Below are positions 16,559-24,715 of a stretch of 64,000 bases of DNA, one piece after another. Source of the DNA: Mesorhizobium sp. B2-7-1 (GTDB taxonomy: Bacteria > Pseudomonadota > Alphaproteobacteria > Rhizobiales > Rhizobiaceae); the NCBI RefSeq assembly GCF_006440735.1, contig NZ_VFUA01000004.1, positions 1 to 64,000 on the forward strand, in the 5' to 3' direction. The notes below the pieces were generated by a model. That model ran no database searches. It saw only the letters and a program-made list of their open reading frames with translations, and was not told the DNA's origin. A program made the position numbers and the translations under genes. Each line of letters begins with the position of its first letter. Positions within the stretch are counted from its first letter, which is position 1.

Positions 16559-18133
16559 TCACGTGAAGGCGTCGGCCATCGAGCCCTTCTTCTTGGCGAT
16601 GAAGTCGTTCAACGCCTCGTCGATGGCCGGATCGAGATGCGGCGCCTCGTAGCTCTCCAGCCAGCGGCGGGCGAGCTCGTTGGCGCGCTGCGGCGCGGTC
16701 TTCTCGCCTTCGGCCAGCCACTGCTCGTAGGAATTGTTGTCGGCGATGTTGGAGCGATAGAAGGCGGTCTGGAAATTCGCCTGCGTGTGGTCGCAGCCCA
16801 GATAATGGCTGCCCGGACCGACCTGGCGGATGGCATCCATCGCCTGGCCGTTTTCCGACAGATCGACGCCCTCGGCGAATTTCTGCTGCATGCCGAGCTG
16901 GTCGATGTCCATCATGAACTTTTCGTAGCAGGAGGCGAGACCGCCCTCGAGCCAGCCCGCCGAATGCAGCACGAAATTGGTGCCGGCGAGGATCGTCGAG
17001 TTGAGCGTGTTGGCGCTCTCGTAGGCCGCCTGTGCATCCGGAACCTTCGAGGCGCACAGCGAACCGCCGGTGCGGAACGGCAGGCCGAGCCGGCGGGCGA
17101 GCTGCGCCGCGCCATAAGAGACAAGCGACGGCTCGGGCGTGCCGAAGGTCGGCGCGCCGGACTGCATCGAGATCGACGAAGCGAAGGTGCCGAACAGCAC
17201 CGGCGCGCCGGGCCTGATCAGCTGCGTGAACGAGGCGCCGGCGAGCACCTCGGCCAGCACCTGCGTCAGCGTGCCGGCGACCGTCACCGGGCTCATCGCA
17301 CCGGCCAGGATGAAGGGCGTGACGATGCAGGCCTGGTTGTGGCGCGAATAGACTTTCAGCGCTCCCAACATGGTCTCGTCGAACACCATCGGCGAGTTGG
17401 CGTTGATCAGGCTGGTCAGCACCGTGTTGTTCTCGACGAAGTCGTCGCCGAACACCAGCTTGGCCATCGCCACCGTGTCCTCGGCCCGCTCAGGCGCCGT
17501 CACCGACCCCATGAACGGCTTGTCCGAGTAACGGATATGCGCGTAGATCATATCGAGGTGGCGCTTGTTGACCGGCACGTCGACCGGCTCGCACACAGTG
17601 CCGCCCGAATGGTGGATCGACGGCGCCATATAGGCGAGCTTCACGAAATTCTGGAAATCCTCGATCGTCGCGTAGCGGCGATTGCCGTCGAGGTCGCGCA
17701 CGAAGGGCGGTCCGTAGACCGGCGCGAACACGGTCGCATTGCCGCCGATCTGCACCGAACGTTCCGGATTGCGCGCATGCTGGGTGTAGATGGAAGGCGC
17801 GGTCTTGAGCAGCGAGCGGCACAGCCCCTTGGGGAAATGCACGCGCTCGCCCTTGACGTCGGCGCCAGCCTCTTTCCACAGCGCCAGCGCCTCGGCGTCG
17901 TCACGGAAGATGATGCCCATCTCTTCCAGCACCGTGTCGGTGTTCTTCTCGATCAGCGCCAGGCCTTCCTCGTTGAGGACCTCGTAGACGTTGATCTTGC
18001 GCTTGATATAGGTGAGCTGCGTGCCCGGACCGCCGCCCGAACGGGCGGCCCGGCGCGCCGCCGCGCCGCCGCTGGCGCCGCGTCCGCGCCGTCCGCCTGA
18101 CGCTTCCTGCTCGACTGCCGCGTTATCGCTCAT
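16559..18133 (-). CDS. MttB-family (trimethylamine/betaine) corrinoid methyltransferase, non-pyrrolysine
   Basis: 524 residues of the trimethylamine:corrinoid methyltransferase family (PF06253), which move a methyl group from a quaternary or tertiary amine to the cobalt of a partner corrinoid protein. The first ~35 residues are a Gly/Arg-rich tail; the barrel starts near residue 40. There is no in-frame amber codon, so it belongs to the non-pyrrolysine branch that includes glycine betaine and proline betaine enzymes. The ATG at 18133 has an AGGA 9 bases upstream and is preferred over the longer frame to 18208. It is divergent from the corrinoid protein gene across 272 bases, the expected partner. 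The substrate is unknown; a betaine is most likely. Confidence 0.87.
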   Translation of the reverse strand: MSDNAAVEQEASGGRRGRGASGGAAARRAARSGGGPGTQLTYIKRKINVYEVLNEEGLALIEKNTDTVLEEMGIIFRDDAEALALWKEAGADVKGERVHFPKGLCRSLLKTAPSIYTQHARNPERSVQIGGNATVFAPVYGPPFVRDLDGNRRYATIEDFQNFVKLAYMAPSIHHSGGTVCEPVDVPVNKRHLDMIYAHIRYSDKPFMGSVTAPERAEDTVAMAKLVFGDDFVENNTVLTSLINANSPMVFDETMLGALKVYSRHNQACIVTPFILAGAMSPVTVAGTLTQVLAEVLAGASFTQLIRPGAPVLFGTFASSISMQSGAPTFGTPEPSLVSYGAAQLARRLGLPFRTGGSLCASKVPDAQAAYESANTLNSTILAGTNFVLHSAGWLEGGLASCYEKFMMDIDQLGMQQKFAEGVDLSENGQAMDAIRQVGPGSHYLGCDHTQANFQTAFYRSNIADNNSYEQWLAEGEKTAPQRANELARRWLESYEAPHLDPAIDEALNDFIAKKKGSMADAFT

Positions 18134-18244
18134 GATCGTTCTTCCTATAACTTGGCCTGAATTGGCTGGGCGGCCCATCGTCGCCGCTTCTTGCCGGATC
18201 GTAGCCATGCACCCTATTGGAAACGGCCAGCCAGCGCCAACACC

Positions 18245-18310
18245 TGTCGCAAAATCGACAAGAAAAGCGCCAATTTTTCAGTCGCTTTCCTTTTGCGGGA
18301 AGTCGCAAAT
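18245..18310. promoter_or_regulatory. Two TGTCGCAAA-type half-sites in the mttB/corrinoid divergent promoter region
   Basis: TGTCGCAAAA at 18245-18254, and an inverted pair TTTGCG / CGCAAA separated by six bases at 18292-18309. The same inverted motif with slightly different spacing precedes the GlxA-like regulator gene (32942-32963). A regulator binding here could drive both divergent genes. Confidence 0.45.
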
Positions 18311-18405
18311 CAGCTATGGCTAGCTTGCCCTCGCGGGTTAGGTATTGGCGCATCGATTTTTAGGCTGCGGCGGTCATTCCGAGCAGCAAGGAGCCCGAGG
18401 AAAAA

Positions 18406-19104
18406 ATGTCCGACGACGAGATCATCCTTTCCGAGCTTTCCGACGACGAGCTCGTGCAGCAGATGCACGACGACCTTTATGACGGGCTGAAGGAAGAGAT
18501 CGAGGAAGGCACCCGCATCCTGCTCGAACGCGGCTGGGCGCCCTACAAGGTGCTGACCGAGGCGCTGGTTGAAGGCATGCGCATCGTTGGCGAGGATTTT
18601 CGCGACGGCATCCTGTTCGTGCCGGAAGTGCTGCTGTCGGCCAACGCCATGAAGGCCGGCATGTTCATCCTGCGTCCGCTGCTTGCCGCCACCGGCGCGC
18701 CGAAGCAGGGCAAGATGGTGATCGGCACCGTCAAGGGCGACATCCACGACATCGGCAAGAACCTTGTCGGCATGATGATGGAAGGCGCCGGCTTCGACGT
18801 CATCGACCTCGGCATCAACAACGCGGTCGAGAAATATCTGGACGCGATCGAGCAGCACCAGCCCGACATCATCGGCATGTCGGCGCTGCTCACCACCACC
18901 ATGCCCTATATGAAGGTCGTCATCGACACGATGAAGGAAAAGGGCATCCGCGACGATTATGTCGTGCTGGTCGGCGGCGCGCCGCTCAACGAGGAATTCG
19001 GCAAGGCCGTCGGCGCCGACGCCTATTGCCGCGATGCCGCGGTCGCGGTCGAGACGGCCAAGGACTACATGAAGCGCAAGCACAACGTTCGCGCTTCCGC
19101 CTGA
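18406..19104 (+). CDS. Corrinoid (B12-binding) methyl-carrier protein
   Basis: 232 residues with the classic two-part corrinoid protein layout: a four-helix cap (residues ~10-95) and a Rossmann-like B12 domain. The cobalt-binding signature GDIHDIGKN has D112, H114 and G117, H114 being the lower cobalt ligand; SALLTTTM and LVGGAP continue the family pattern. It would carry the methyl group between MttB (divergent gene), the methyl-THF:corrinoid methyltransferase (24754) and the homocysteine methyltransferase (8469). It is equivalent to the middle domain of MetH. A strong terminator follows at 19133. Confidence 0.92.
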   Translation: MSDDEIILSELSDDELVQQMHDDLYDGLKEEIEEGTRILLERGWAPYKVLTEALVEGMRIVGEDFRDGILFVPEVLLSANAMKAGMFILRPLLAATGAPKQGKMVIGTVKGDIHDIGKNLVGMMMEGAGFDVIDLGINNAVEKYLDAIEQHQPDIIGMSALLTTTMPYMKVVIDTMKEKGIRDDYVVLVGGAPLNEEFGKAVGADAYCRDAAVAVETAKDYMKRKHNVRASA

Positions 19105-19132
19105 CCCGAGGCATCAGGATGGATCGACAAGA

Positions 19133-19162
19133 AAAGCCGCGCCTTGCAGCGCGGCTTTTTTG
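19133..19162 (+). terminator. Rho-independent terminator after the corrinoid protein gene
   Basis: Stem AAGCCGCGC / GCGCGGCTT with a six-base loop, followed by a T run, 29 bases beyond the stop codon. Confidence 0.85.
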
Positions 19163-19189
19163 TTCCCAGATGATGGGTGAGGCTGCCGA

Positions 19190-19324
19190 TCAGTTGACAG
19201 TGTCTTTGACCGCCCTCGCCGTCGATTTGACGTCCTTGCCGACGCCCCGGATGGTGTTGGCGCAGGCCGTGAGGGCAAGCGCGCAGGCCAGGATGGCGAT
19301 CGGCGCGATGCGTAGCAGTTTCAT
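19190..19324 (-). CDS. Entericidin-like small lipoprotein
   Basis: A 44-residue protein: a signal peptide (MKLLRIAPIAILACALAL), then lipobox LTAC with the lipidated cysteine near residue 21, then the short amphipathic NTIRGVGKDVKSTARAVKDTV tail typical of entericidin A/B family (PF08085) lipoproteins. These small envelope lipoproteins are common in Rhizobiales and are linked to stress or toxin-antidote functions in enterics; the role here is unknown. It is antisense to its neighbours between the corrinoid terminator and the DUF1638 gene, with its start codon only 5 bases from the furthest DUF1638 start. Confidence 0.82.
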   Translation of the reverse strand: MKLLRIAPIAILACALALTACANTIRGVGKDVKSTARAVKDTVN

Positions 19325-19329
19325 GGACG

Positions 19330-20007
19330 GTGTCTCCCTCGACAGATATTAAGCCCCGCAGCGAAAGCCGGCCCGACTTGGTCAAGACGCAAAAAACGGA
19401 ACCGAATCACACAGACAGGCTGCTCGTCATCGCCTGCGGGATGATTGCGCGCGAAGTTTTGGCCGTCAAGCAACGGCTAAAGCTCGATCATCTCGAGCTG
19501 ACCTGCCTGCCGGCCGAGTTCCACTTCTATCCGGACCGCATCGCGCCGGCGATGGACAAGGCGATCGAAAAGGCCAAGGCCGAAGGCTACCGGCACATCT
19601 TCGTCGGCTATGCCGATTGCGGCACCGGCGGCCTGCTCGACCGCGTCATCGAGAAGCACGGCGTCGAGCGCATGGCCGGACCGCATTGCTTTGCCTTCTA
19701 CCAGGGCATGGATGCCTATGCGAAGGTCGCCGATGACGACATGATGTCGTTCTACATGACCGACTTCCTTTGCCGGCAGTTCGACGCCTTCTTCATCAAG
19801 CCGCTCGGTCTCGACAGGCATCCCGAACTGATCAAGGATTATTTCGGCAACTACGAGAAGCTGATCTATCTCGCCCAGACCGACGACCCGGCGCTCGACA
19901 AGGTCGCCGAGAAAGCCGCTGTTATGCTCGGCCTGGTGTATGAACGCCGCTCGACCGGCTATGGCGACCTGACCGGCGAACTGGCGCGGGCGGCAGCCGG
20001 CGCCTGA
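19330..20007 (+). CDS. DUF1638 family protein
   Basis: About 210-225 residues. The recognisable DUF1638 part begins with DRLLVIACGMIAREVLAV and continues through EFHFYPDRIAPAMDKAIEKA and GYADCGTGG. The conserved Cys residues (in ACGM, YADCGTGG and GPHCF) suggest metal or redox chemistry. Genes of this family tend to accompany corrinoid methyltransferase genes, as here, but its reaction is unknown; a role in corrinoid handling is inference. The start is unclear: a GTG at 19330 nearly touches the divergent lipoprotein gene, and a TTG at 19378 would leave room for promoters. Neither has a strong ribosome binding site. Confidence 0.78.
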   Translation: MSPSTDIKPRSESRPDLVKTQKTEPNHTDRLLVIACGMIAREVLAVKQRLKLDHLELTCLPAEFHFYPDRIAPAMDKAIEKAKAEGYRHIFVGYADCGTGGLLDRVIEKHGVERMAGPHCFAFYQGMDAYAKVADDDMMSFYMTDFLCRQFDAFFIKPLGLDRHPELIKDYFGNYEKLIYLAQTDDPALDKVAEKAAVMLGLVYERRSTGYGDLTGELARAAAGA

Positions 20008-20012
20008 GGGCT

Positions 20013-20942
20013 TCACGCCTCCGTTTCGAGCGCCCTCAACACATCGGCAAAACTCGTTCTGCAGACGAAGCCCAGCTTCTGCCTCGCCCGCGACGGATCG
20101 TAGACGCGGTCGATCGATGAGAACATCGTCCAGCCCTTCCCGACATAGAGCCGGGGGTAATCCGGGAAATAGCGCGCGACGACAGACGGCGCGTCGGCGA
20201 TCAGCTCGGCGCAATCCTCCGGCCGAAACGGCGTCGGCGCCGAGATGATGAAGGTGTCGAAACCGAGCTGCGGCGCCTTCTCCAAGGCTGCGACATGGGC
20301 TTCCGCCGCGTCCTCAACCGTGAGGCGGCGGAACAGCAATTCGTTGGCCTTGGTGTTGGCGTCGGACTGCTCGATCGCATGCGCCATATCGTCCGCTTCG
20401 GGAAAGAAGCGCGCCGTGCGCAGCACGACGACGGGCAGCCCATGCTCGATATGATAGAGACGGCACAAATGCTCGGCCGAAAGTTTCGTGACGCCATAGA
20501 TATTGCGCGGCTCCGGCGACATTTCTTCCGTCAGCCAGGCGGCCTTGCGCGCGCCGCCTCGGAAACCGGCGCGGATCGCCTGCGAGATCATCAGCGATGT
20601 CGTCGAGGTGAAGACGAAGCGCTCGACGCCGCAGGCAACCGCCGCGTCGAGCAGGTTGAGCGTGCCTTGCACATTCGTCGCGACGAAGGCCGTGTTCTCA
20701 AAATGCTCGATATTCGGCTTGTGCAGCGCGCCGCTGTGGATGATGGCTTCGATGCGATACTCGCGGACAGTCTTGAGCACCAGATCGCGATCCGCGATCG
20801 AGCCGACGACCTGCGTAAGCGCCGAACTGACCGGATCGAGGCCGATGACCTCATGGCCGAGCGCTTCGAGCCTTGGCTTGAACGCGCTGCCCAGCCAGCC
20901 GGACGATCCCGTGAGCAAGATCCGCATCGATCGAACCGCCAT
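20013..20942 (-). CDS. NAD(P)-dependent epimerase/dehydratase (extended SDR)
   Basis: 309 residues with the extended short-chain dehydrogenase pattern: an N-terminal nucleotide-binding loop TGSSGWLGSAF (residues ~11-21), a TSTTS catalytic stretch near residue 115 and the active-site YGVTK. It probably modifies a nucleotide sugar or related metabolite. It is convergent with the DUF1638 gene (5-base gap) and not in an operon with methyl-metabolism genes. An internal start at MRILLTGSS (residue 6) is equally plausible. Confidence 0.82.
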   Translation of the reverse strand: MAVRSMRILLTGSSGWLGSAFKPRLEALGHEVIGLDPVSSALTQVVGSIADRDLVLKTVREYRIEAIIHSGALHKPNIEHFENTAFVATNVQGTLNLLDAAVACGVERFVFTSTTSLMISQAIRAGFRGGARKAAWLTEEMSPEPRNIYGVTKLSAEHLCRLYHIEHGLPVVVLRTARFFPEADDMAHAIEQSDANTKANELLFRRLTVEDAAEAHVAALEKAPQLGFDTFIISAPTPFRPEDCAELIADAPSVVARYFPDYPRLYVGKGWTMFSSIDRVYDPSRARQKLGFVCRTSFADVLRALETEA

Positions 20943-21053
20943 TTTTTCGAGCTCACGCTGTTAAGCACGGATGACAGGCGATCGCGAACCGGTAAGTTGT
21001 GCGCCAGTGATAGAAAAAACTGTTCCAGCCATTGATTTGAGGAGACACATTTC

Positions 21054-21629
21054 ATGACGCCTCGCCTGCTTTTTGCCGCCCTCGGCCTCATCGCCCTCAC
21101 CTTGCCCGCCCATGCCGACGGCGAAGTGCAGAAGCTGATCACCGCCGCCGACAAGGCCCGACTGGATAAGTATGGCGAAACGCGCAAGGCAGCCCTCGAG
21201 GAGGCCAAGGCCGGCAATCCGTCAGAGGTCAAGCAACTGGATGACCTGCTCGCCAAGCCGCTTGTCGCCTTCTCCGACAAGGACCTCACCGGCAACTGGA
21301 AGTGCCGCACCATCAAGGCGGGCGGCATCAGCCCGCTGATCATCTATGGCTGGTTCAAATGCAAGGTGACCGACGACGGCTCCGGCTGGCGGCTTACGAA
21401 GATCAGCGGCTCGCAACGCACAACCGGCCGCTTCTTCGACGATGGCGACAAGCGCTCGATCTATCTCGGCTCGTTCTCGGTCAATGACGACAAGGCCAAG
21501 CCCTATGGCAGCGGCCCCGAAAGCGACCAGGTCGGCTACGCCTTCCGCAACAGCGCCACCGAATGGCGCATCGAATTCCCCGCGCCCTATTACGAATCGA
21601 AGCTCGACATCATGGAATTGAGGCGCTGA
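21054..21629 (+). CDS. DUF4893 domain protein, secreted
   Basis: 191 residues. A clear signal peptide (MTPRLLFAALGLIALTLPAHA, cleavage after AHA) is followed by a DUF4893 region with the WKCR and YGWFKCK cysteines, which could form a disulfide. It is likely periplasmic and of unknown function. The GGAG ribosome binding site lies 12 bases before the ATG. The neighbours are unrelated. Confidence 0.75.
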   Translation: MTPRLLFAALGLIALTLPAHADGEVQKLITAADKARLDKYGETRKAALEEAKAGNPSEVKQLDDLLAKPLVAFSDKDLTGNWKCRTIKAGGISPLIIYGWFKCKVTDDGSGWRLTKISGSQRTTGRFFDDGDKRSIYLGSFSVNDDKAKPYGSGPESDQVGYAFRNSATEWRIEFPAPYYESKLDIMELRR

Positions 21630-21708
21630 ACGGCCTTCGACGCTGGCTGAAACGCCTTCGGCACACCAAGGATTAACCCGCCCCGCATAGCATGCGCCAG
21701 TCTTCAGA

Positions 21709-22503
21709 GTGGGGCTTGCCGTGGCAGCGTTGGAATCGAATACGCGACCGGTCGTGGTCGTCACTGAAGGTGGCCCGCATATCTGGGCCATCGTCAATGC
21801 GCTTGCCGATTGCGTCGGCCCCGTCAGCGTCATCCTCGAATCCGCTGAATCCAAAAAGCGCCTGCTGATTGGCCGCGCGCGGCGCCAGGGCTGGGTCTCG
21901 GCCGTCGGCCAGCTCGGCACCATGGTGCTGACCAGGCTCGGCAAGCGATTCTTGGCCGGTCATGCCGAACGGCTGATCGCCGAGGAGAAGCTCGACACCG
22001 AACCGCGGCAAGGCCAGGCGATCATCCACGTGCCCTCGGCCAATGGGCCGGAATGCCTGAAGGAAATCGCGAATATCAAACCGGGTGTCGTCCTGCTCGC
22101 CGGCTGCAGGCTGCTGTCGAAGGATACGCTGGCCAAGATGCCTTGCCCGGTGCTCAACTATCACGCCGGCATCGCACCAAAATATCGCGGCATGAATGGC
22201 GGCTACTGGGCGCTGGCCACCGGCGATCAAGGGAATTTCGGCACGACCGTTCACCTGGTCGATGCCGGCGTCGACACCGGCGGCGTGCTGAAGCAATCGC
22301 GCGGCAAGCCTAAGACCGGCGACACGATCGCCAGCTACGCTCTGCGGCAAGCAGCCTTTTCGCGCGATATCTGCGTCGACGCGGTCGGCAATGCGCTGGC
22401 CGGCAGACTGGAAATCATCGATCCCGGCCTGCCGTCCAAGCAGTGGTATCACCCGACGATCTGGTTCTATCTGTGGACCGGCCTGACGAAGCGCGTCTGG
22501 TGA
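21709..22503 (+). CDS. Formyltransferase-family protein
   Basis: About 264 residues with the formyl transferase fold (PF00551). The catalytic triad is visible as N150 and H152 in VLNYHAGIAPKYRG and an aspartate in LVDAGVDTGG (residue 185 or 189). Enzymes of this family use 10-formyl-THF to formylate amines, often amino sugars in lipopolysaccharide or O-antigen. The region before residue 110 does not match purine GAR transformylase closely. The start is a GTG at 21709, or 21721 four codons later. Possible links are folate one-carbon metabolism or surface sugars; the acceptor is unknown. Confidence 0.77.
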   Translation: MGLAVAALESNTRPVVVVTEGGPHIWAIVNALADCVGPVSVILESAESKKRLLIGRARRQGWVSAVGQLGTMVLTRLGKRFLAGHAERLIAEEKLDTEPRQGQAIIHVPSANGPECLKEIANIKPGVVLLAGCRLLSKDTLAKMPCPVLNYHAGIAPKYRGMNGGYWALATGDQGNFGTTVHLVDAGVDTGGVLKQSRGKPKTGDTIASYALRQAAFSRDICVDAVGNALAGRLEIIDPGLPSKQWYHPTIWFYLWTGLTKRVW

Positions 22504-22637
22504 TCAGCCGGCAACGGATTCCGGCATTCGCCTTGCGTCGTTGACAGCGTCGCTTTTGAAGGCGCGCGCGTCGTCCCATAACAAGCGGCCTCATGGCGCT
22601 TGCGGCAATGCTCGCAACATCAAGGAGCAAGAGTTTC

Positions 22638-22940
22638 ATGGCCGATCTGATCGTCGTCTATTGGCGCGACATCCCCGCCCAGGTCATCGTCAAGAAGGGC
22701 CGGCAGAACGCCAAGCGCGAACTGCCGCTGCGCTTCACCGAGGCGATCGACATGTGCGCCATGCGCACCGGCGCCGGCGGCACCGACGACTATCTGGCCG
22801 AGTGGCGCAAGGCCGACCCGATCCCGGTCGGCGACGACATCGAGGCCGAGGTCGAGAAGGCTTTTCAGGAACTCGACGCGAAATACGACCGCGAGCGGCT
22901 GGTCGCTCTGGTCAAGGCTGGCGGGAAAGAAAATGTCTGA
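22638..22940 (+). CDS. PF13769 ('virulence factor') family small protein of the metVF operon
   Basis: A 100-residue soluble protein starting MADLIVVYWRDIPAQVIVKKG and containing RFTEAIDMCAMRTG. It resembles a conserved small family labelled 'virulence factor' without known function. I set the start at 22638 because AAGGAG lies 10 bases upstream; the open frame extends to 22593. Its stop codon overlaps the start of the MetV-like gene by 8 bases, so it is first in the operon 22638-24611 and likely serves methylene-THF reductase function or assembly (inference). Confidence 0.78.
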   Translation: MADLIVVYWRDIPAQVIVKKGRQNAKRELPLRFTEAIDMCAMRTGAGGTDDYLAEWRKADPIPVGDDIEAEVEKAFQELDAKYDRERLVALVKAGGKENV

Positions 22941-23523
22941 CAAGGAGCCGGCGGTCACCCAGGCCACTTTGGTCAAGAAGGCAGCGCCGAAATCCGACTA
23001 CAAGCCTGCCGACGTGTCGCCGCAGCGGCGCGTCCAGCGCACTTTTGCGGTGCGCCTGTGGTCGATCCGCCATTCGCGACTGCTCGAATGGTTCTACAGC
23101 CGGTTCGCCGATGCCTTCCTGCTGTTGCACCCTCTGTGGAAAGGCATCGGCTACGGCCGCGTCGAAGCGCCGGTGAAATTCGTCGAGAAGCGCGTCAAGG
23201 GCTTCATGTTCGACTGCCGCATGTGCGGCCAGTGCGTGCTCTCCTCCACCGGCATGTCGTGCCCGATGAACTGCCCGAAGCAGCTGCGCAACGGCCCATG
23301 CGGCGGCGTGCGCGCCAACGGCAATTGCGAGGTCGAGCCGGACATGCCCTGCGTCTGGGTCAAGGCCTGGGAAGGTTCGCGCAACATGGTGCATGGCGAC
23401 AAGATCCTGACCGTGCAGAAGCCGGTCGATCAGTCGCTGCGCGAAACCTCGGCCTGGCTGCGGGTGACCGCGCAATCCGCCGCGGCGCGCGAGCCGACCC
23501 AGAACCCCGGAGCTTCGGCATGA
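22933..23523 (+). CDS. MetV-like methylenetetrahydrofolate reductase C-terminal domain protein
   Basis: 196 residues of the MTHFR_C family (PF12225), the family of MetV, the small partner of MetF in acetogens. A cysteine-rich block (C95, C98, C101, C110, C114, C123, C132 and C140: CRMCGQC, SCPMNCPK, GPCGGV) probably binds zinc or an iron-sulfur cluster. It overlaps the PF13769 gene by 8 bases and metF by 4 bases (ATGA), showing tight co-translation. It may connect MetF to an electron donor other than, or besides, NADH. A MetV/MetF pair in a presumed aerobic alphaproteobacterium is noteworthy. Confidence 0.85.
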   Translation: MSDKEPAVTQATLVKKAAPKSDYKPADVSPQRRVQRTFAVRLWSIRHSRLLEWFYSRFADAFLLLHPLWKGIGYGRVEAPVKFVEKRVKGFMFDCRMCGQCVLSSTGMSCPMNCPKQLRNGPCGGVRANGNCEVEPDMPCVWVKAWEGSRNMVHGDKILTVQKPVDQSLRETSAWLRVTAQSAAAREPTQNPGASA

Positions 23524-24611
23524 CCGGCCGCCAGCGCGACGAGAACCCGGCCGGCATCCACCTGCCGCTCGATCCCCTGCCCGGTCACACGTCGCGCGGC
23601 CGGCTGGAGCGCGTGCTGCGCCGTGGCGAATTCGCGGTGACGACCGAGCTCAACCCGCCCGATAGCGCCGATCCGGAAGACGTCTACAACCGTGCCAAGA
23701 TCTTCGACGGCTGGGTCGACGCTATCAACGCTGTCGATGCTTCGGGCGCCAACTGCCACATGTCCTCGGTCGGCATCTGCGCGCTGCTGACCCGCATGGG
23801 CTATGCGCCGATCATGCAGATCGCCTGCCGCGACAAGAACCGGATCGCCATCCAGGGTGACGTGCTGGGCGGCGCCGCGATGGGTGTGGCCAATATGCTG
23901 TGCCTCACAGGCGACGGCGTGCAGGCCGGCGACCAGCCCGGCGCCAAGCCGGTGTTCGACCTCGATTCCATGTCGCTGCTCGAGACCTGCCGCATCATGC
24001 GCGACAACGGCAAGTTCCTGTCCGGCCGCAAGCTGACGACGCCGCCGCAGATCTTCCTCGGCTGCGCGGTCAATCCATTCGCGCCACCCTACGATTTCCG
24101 CCCGATCCATCTCGGCAAGAAGATCGCAGCTGGCGCGCAATTCGCGCAGACGCAGTACTGCTTCGACGTGCCGATGTTCAAAACCTTCATGCAGAAGGCC
24201 CGAGACCTCGGTCACACCGAAAAGCTCTTCCTGCTCTGCGGCGTCGGTCCGCTCGCTTCCGCCAAGACGGCGAAATGGATCCGCTCCAACGTGCCGGGCA
24301 TCCACATCCCCGACGCGGTGATCAAGCGGCTCGAGGGCGCGCAGGATCAGAAGAAGGAAGGCAAGCAGCTCTGCATCGACATCATCAACGAGGTGAAGGA
24401 AATCCCGGGCGTCGCCGGCATCCATGTGATGGCCTACCGCCAGGAGGAATATGTCGCCGAGATCGTCGATGAATCCGGCGTGCTGAAAGGCCGCCAGCCC
24501 TGGAAGCGCGAGATCCGCCGCGATGACCAGCTGGTCGCCGAGCGGCTCGGCCACATTCTGCACGACGAGATTACCGAAACCCAGGTGGATATGGTGAAGA
24601 CCGCGCATTGA
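23520..24611 (+). CDS. metF: Methylenetetrahydrofolate reductase
   Basis: 363 residues with the MTHFR barrel (PF02219): FAVTTELNPPDSADPEDV at the N-terminus carries the catalytic glutamate (EFAVTTELNPP), and LTGDGVQAGDQPGAKPVFDLDS is the FAD-binding segment. It reduces 5,10-methylene-THF to 5-methyl-THF, supplying the methyl donor for the pterin methyltransferase gene 142 bases downstream. The frame stays open far upstream, but the ATG at 23520 overlapping the metV-like stop is clearly the start. A dispersed palindromic repeat follows the stop by one base. Confidence 0.92.
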   Translation: MTGRQRDENPAGIHLPLDPLPGHTSRGRLERVLRRGEFAVTTELNPPDSADPEDVYNRAKIFDGWVDAINAVDASGANCHMSSVGICALLTRMGYAPIMQIACRDKNRIAIQGDVLGGAAMGVANMLCLTGDGVQAGDQPGAKPVFDLDSMSLLETCRIMRDNGKFLSGRKLTTPPQIFLGCAVNPFAPPYDFRPIHLGKKIAAGAQFAQTQYCFDVPMFKTFMQKARDLGHTEKLFLLCGVGPLASAKTAKWIRSNVPGIHIPDAVIKRLEGAQDQKKEGKQLCIDIINEVKEIPGVAGIHVMAYRQEEYVAEIVDESGVLKGRQPWKREIRRDDQLVAERLGHILHDEITETQVDMVKTAH

Positions 24612-24612
24612 T

Positions 24613-24656
24613 ATATGTCGCCCAAAAGTGGGAACGGTTTTGGGACAACGACATAC
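24613..24656. repeat. Dispersed palindromic repeat (ATGTCGCCCAAAA type), copy 1
   Basis: ATGTCGCCCAAAAGTGG and GGTTTTGGGACAACGACAT form an imperfect hairpin. Related copies lie at 28211 and 62103. Its place after a stop codon suggests a role in 3'-end RNA structure, though as a repeat family it may simply be tolerated there. Confidence 0.75.
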
Positions 24657-24715
24657 ATTGACTTGGAGTCTAAGGACGCTGTCGGAACGCATTCGCTTGA
24701 ACCAGATCAGATAAC

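Noticed and set aside
16559-18133. Possible pyrrolysine-containing MttB
   Set aside because: The frame has no internal amber codon and ends normally, so this is the non-pyrrolysine branch.
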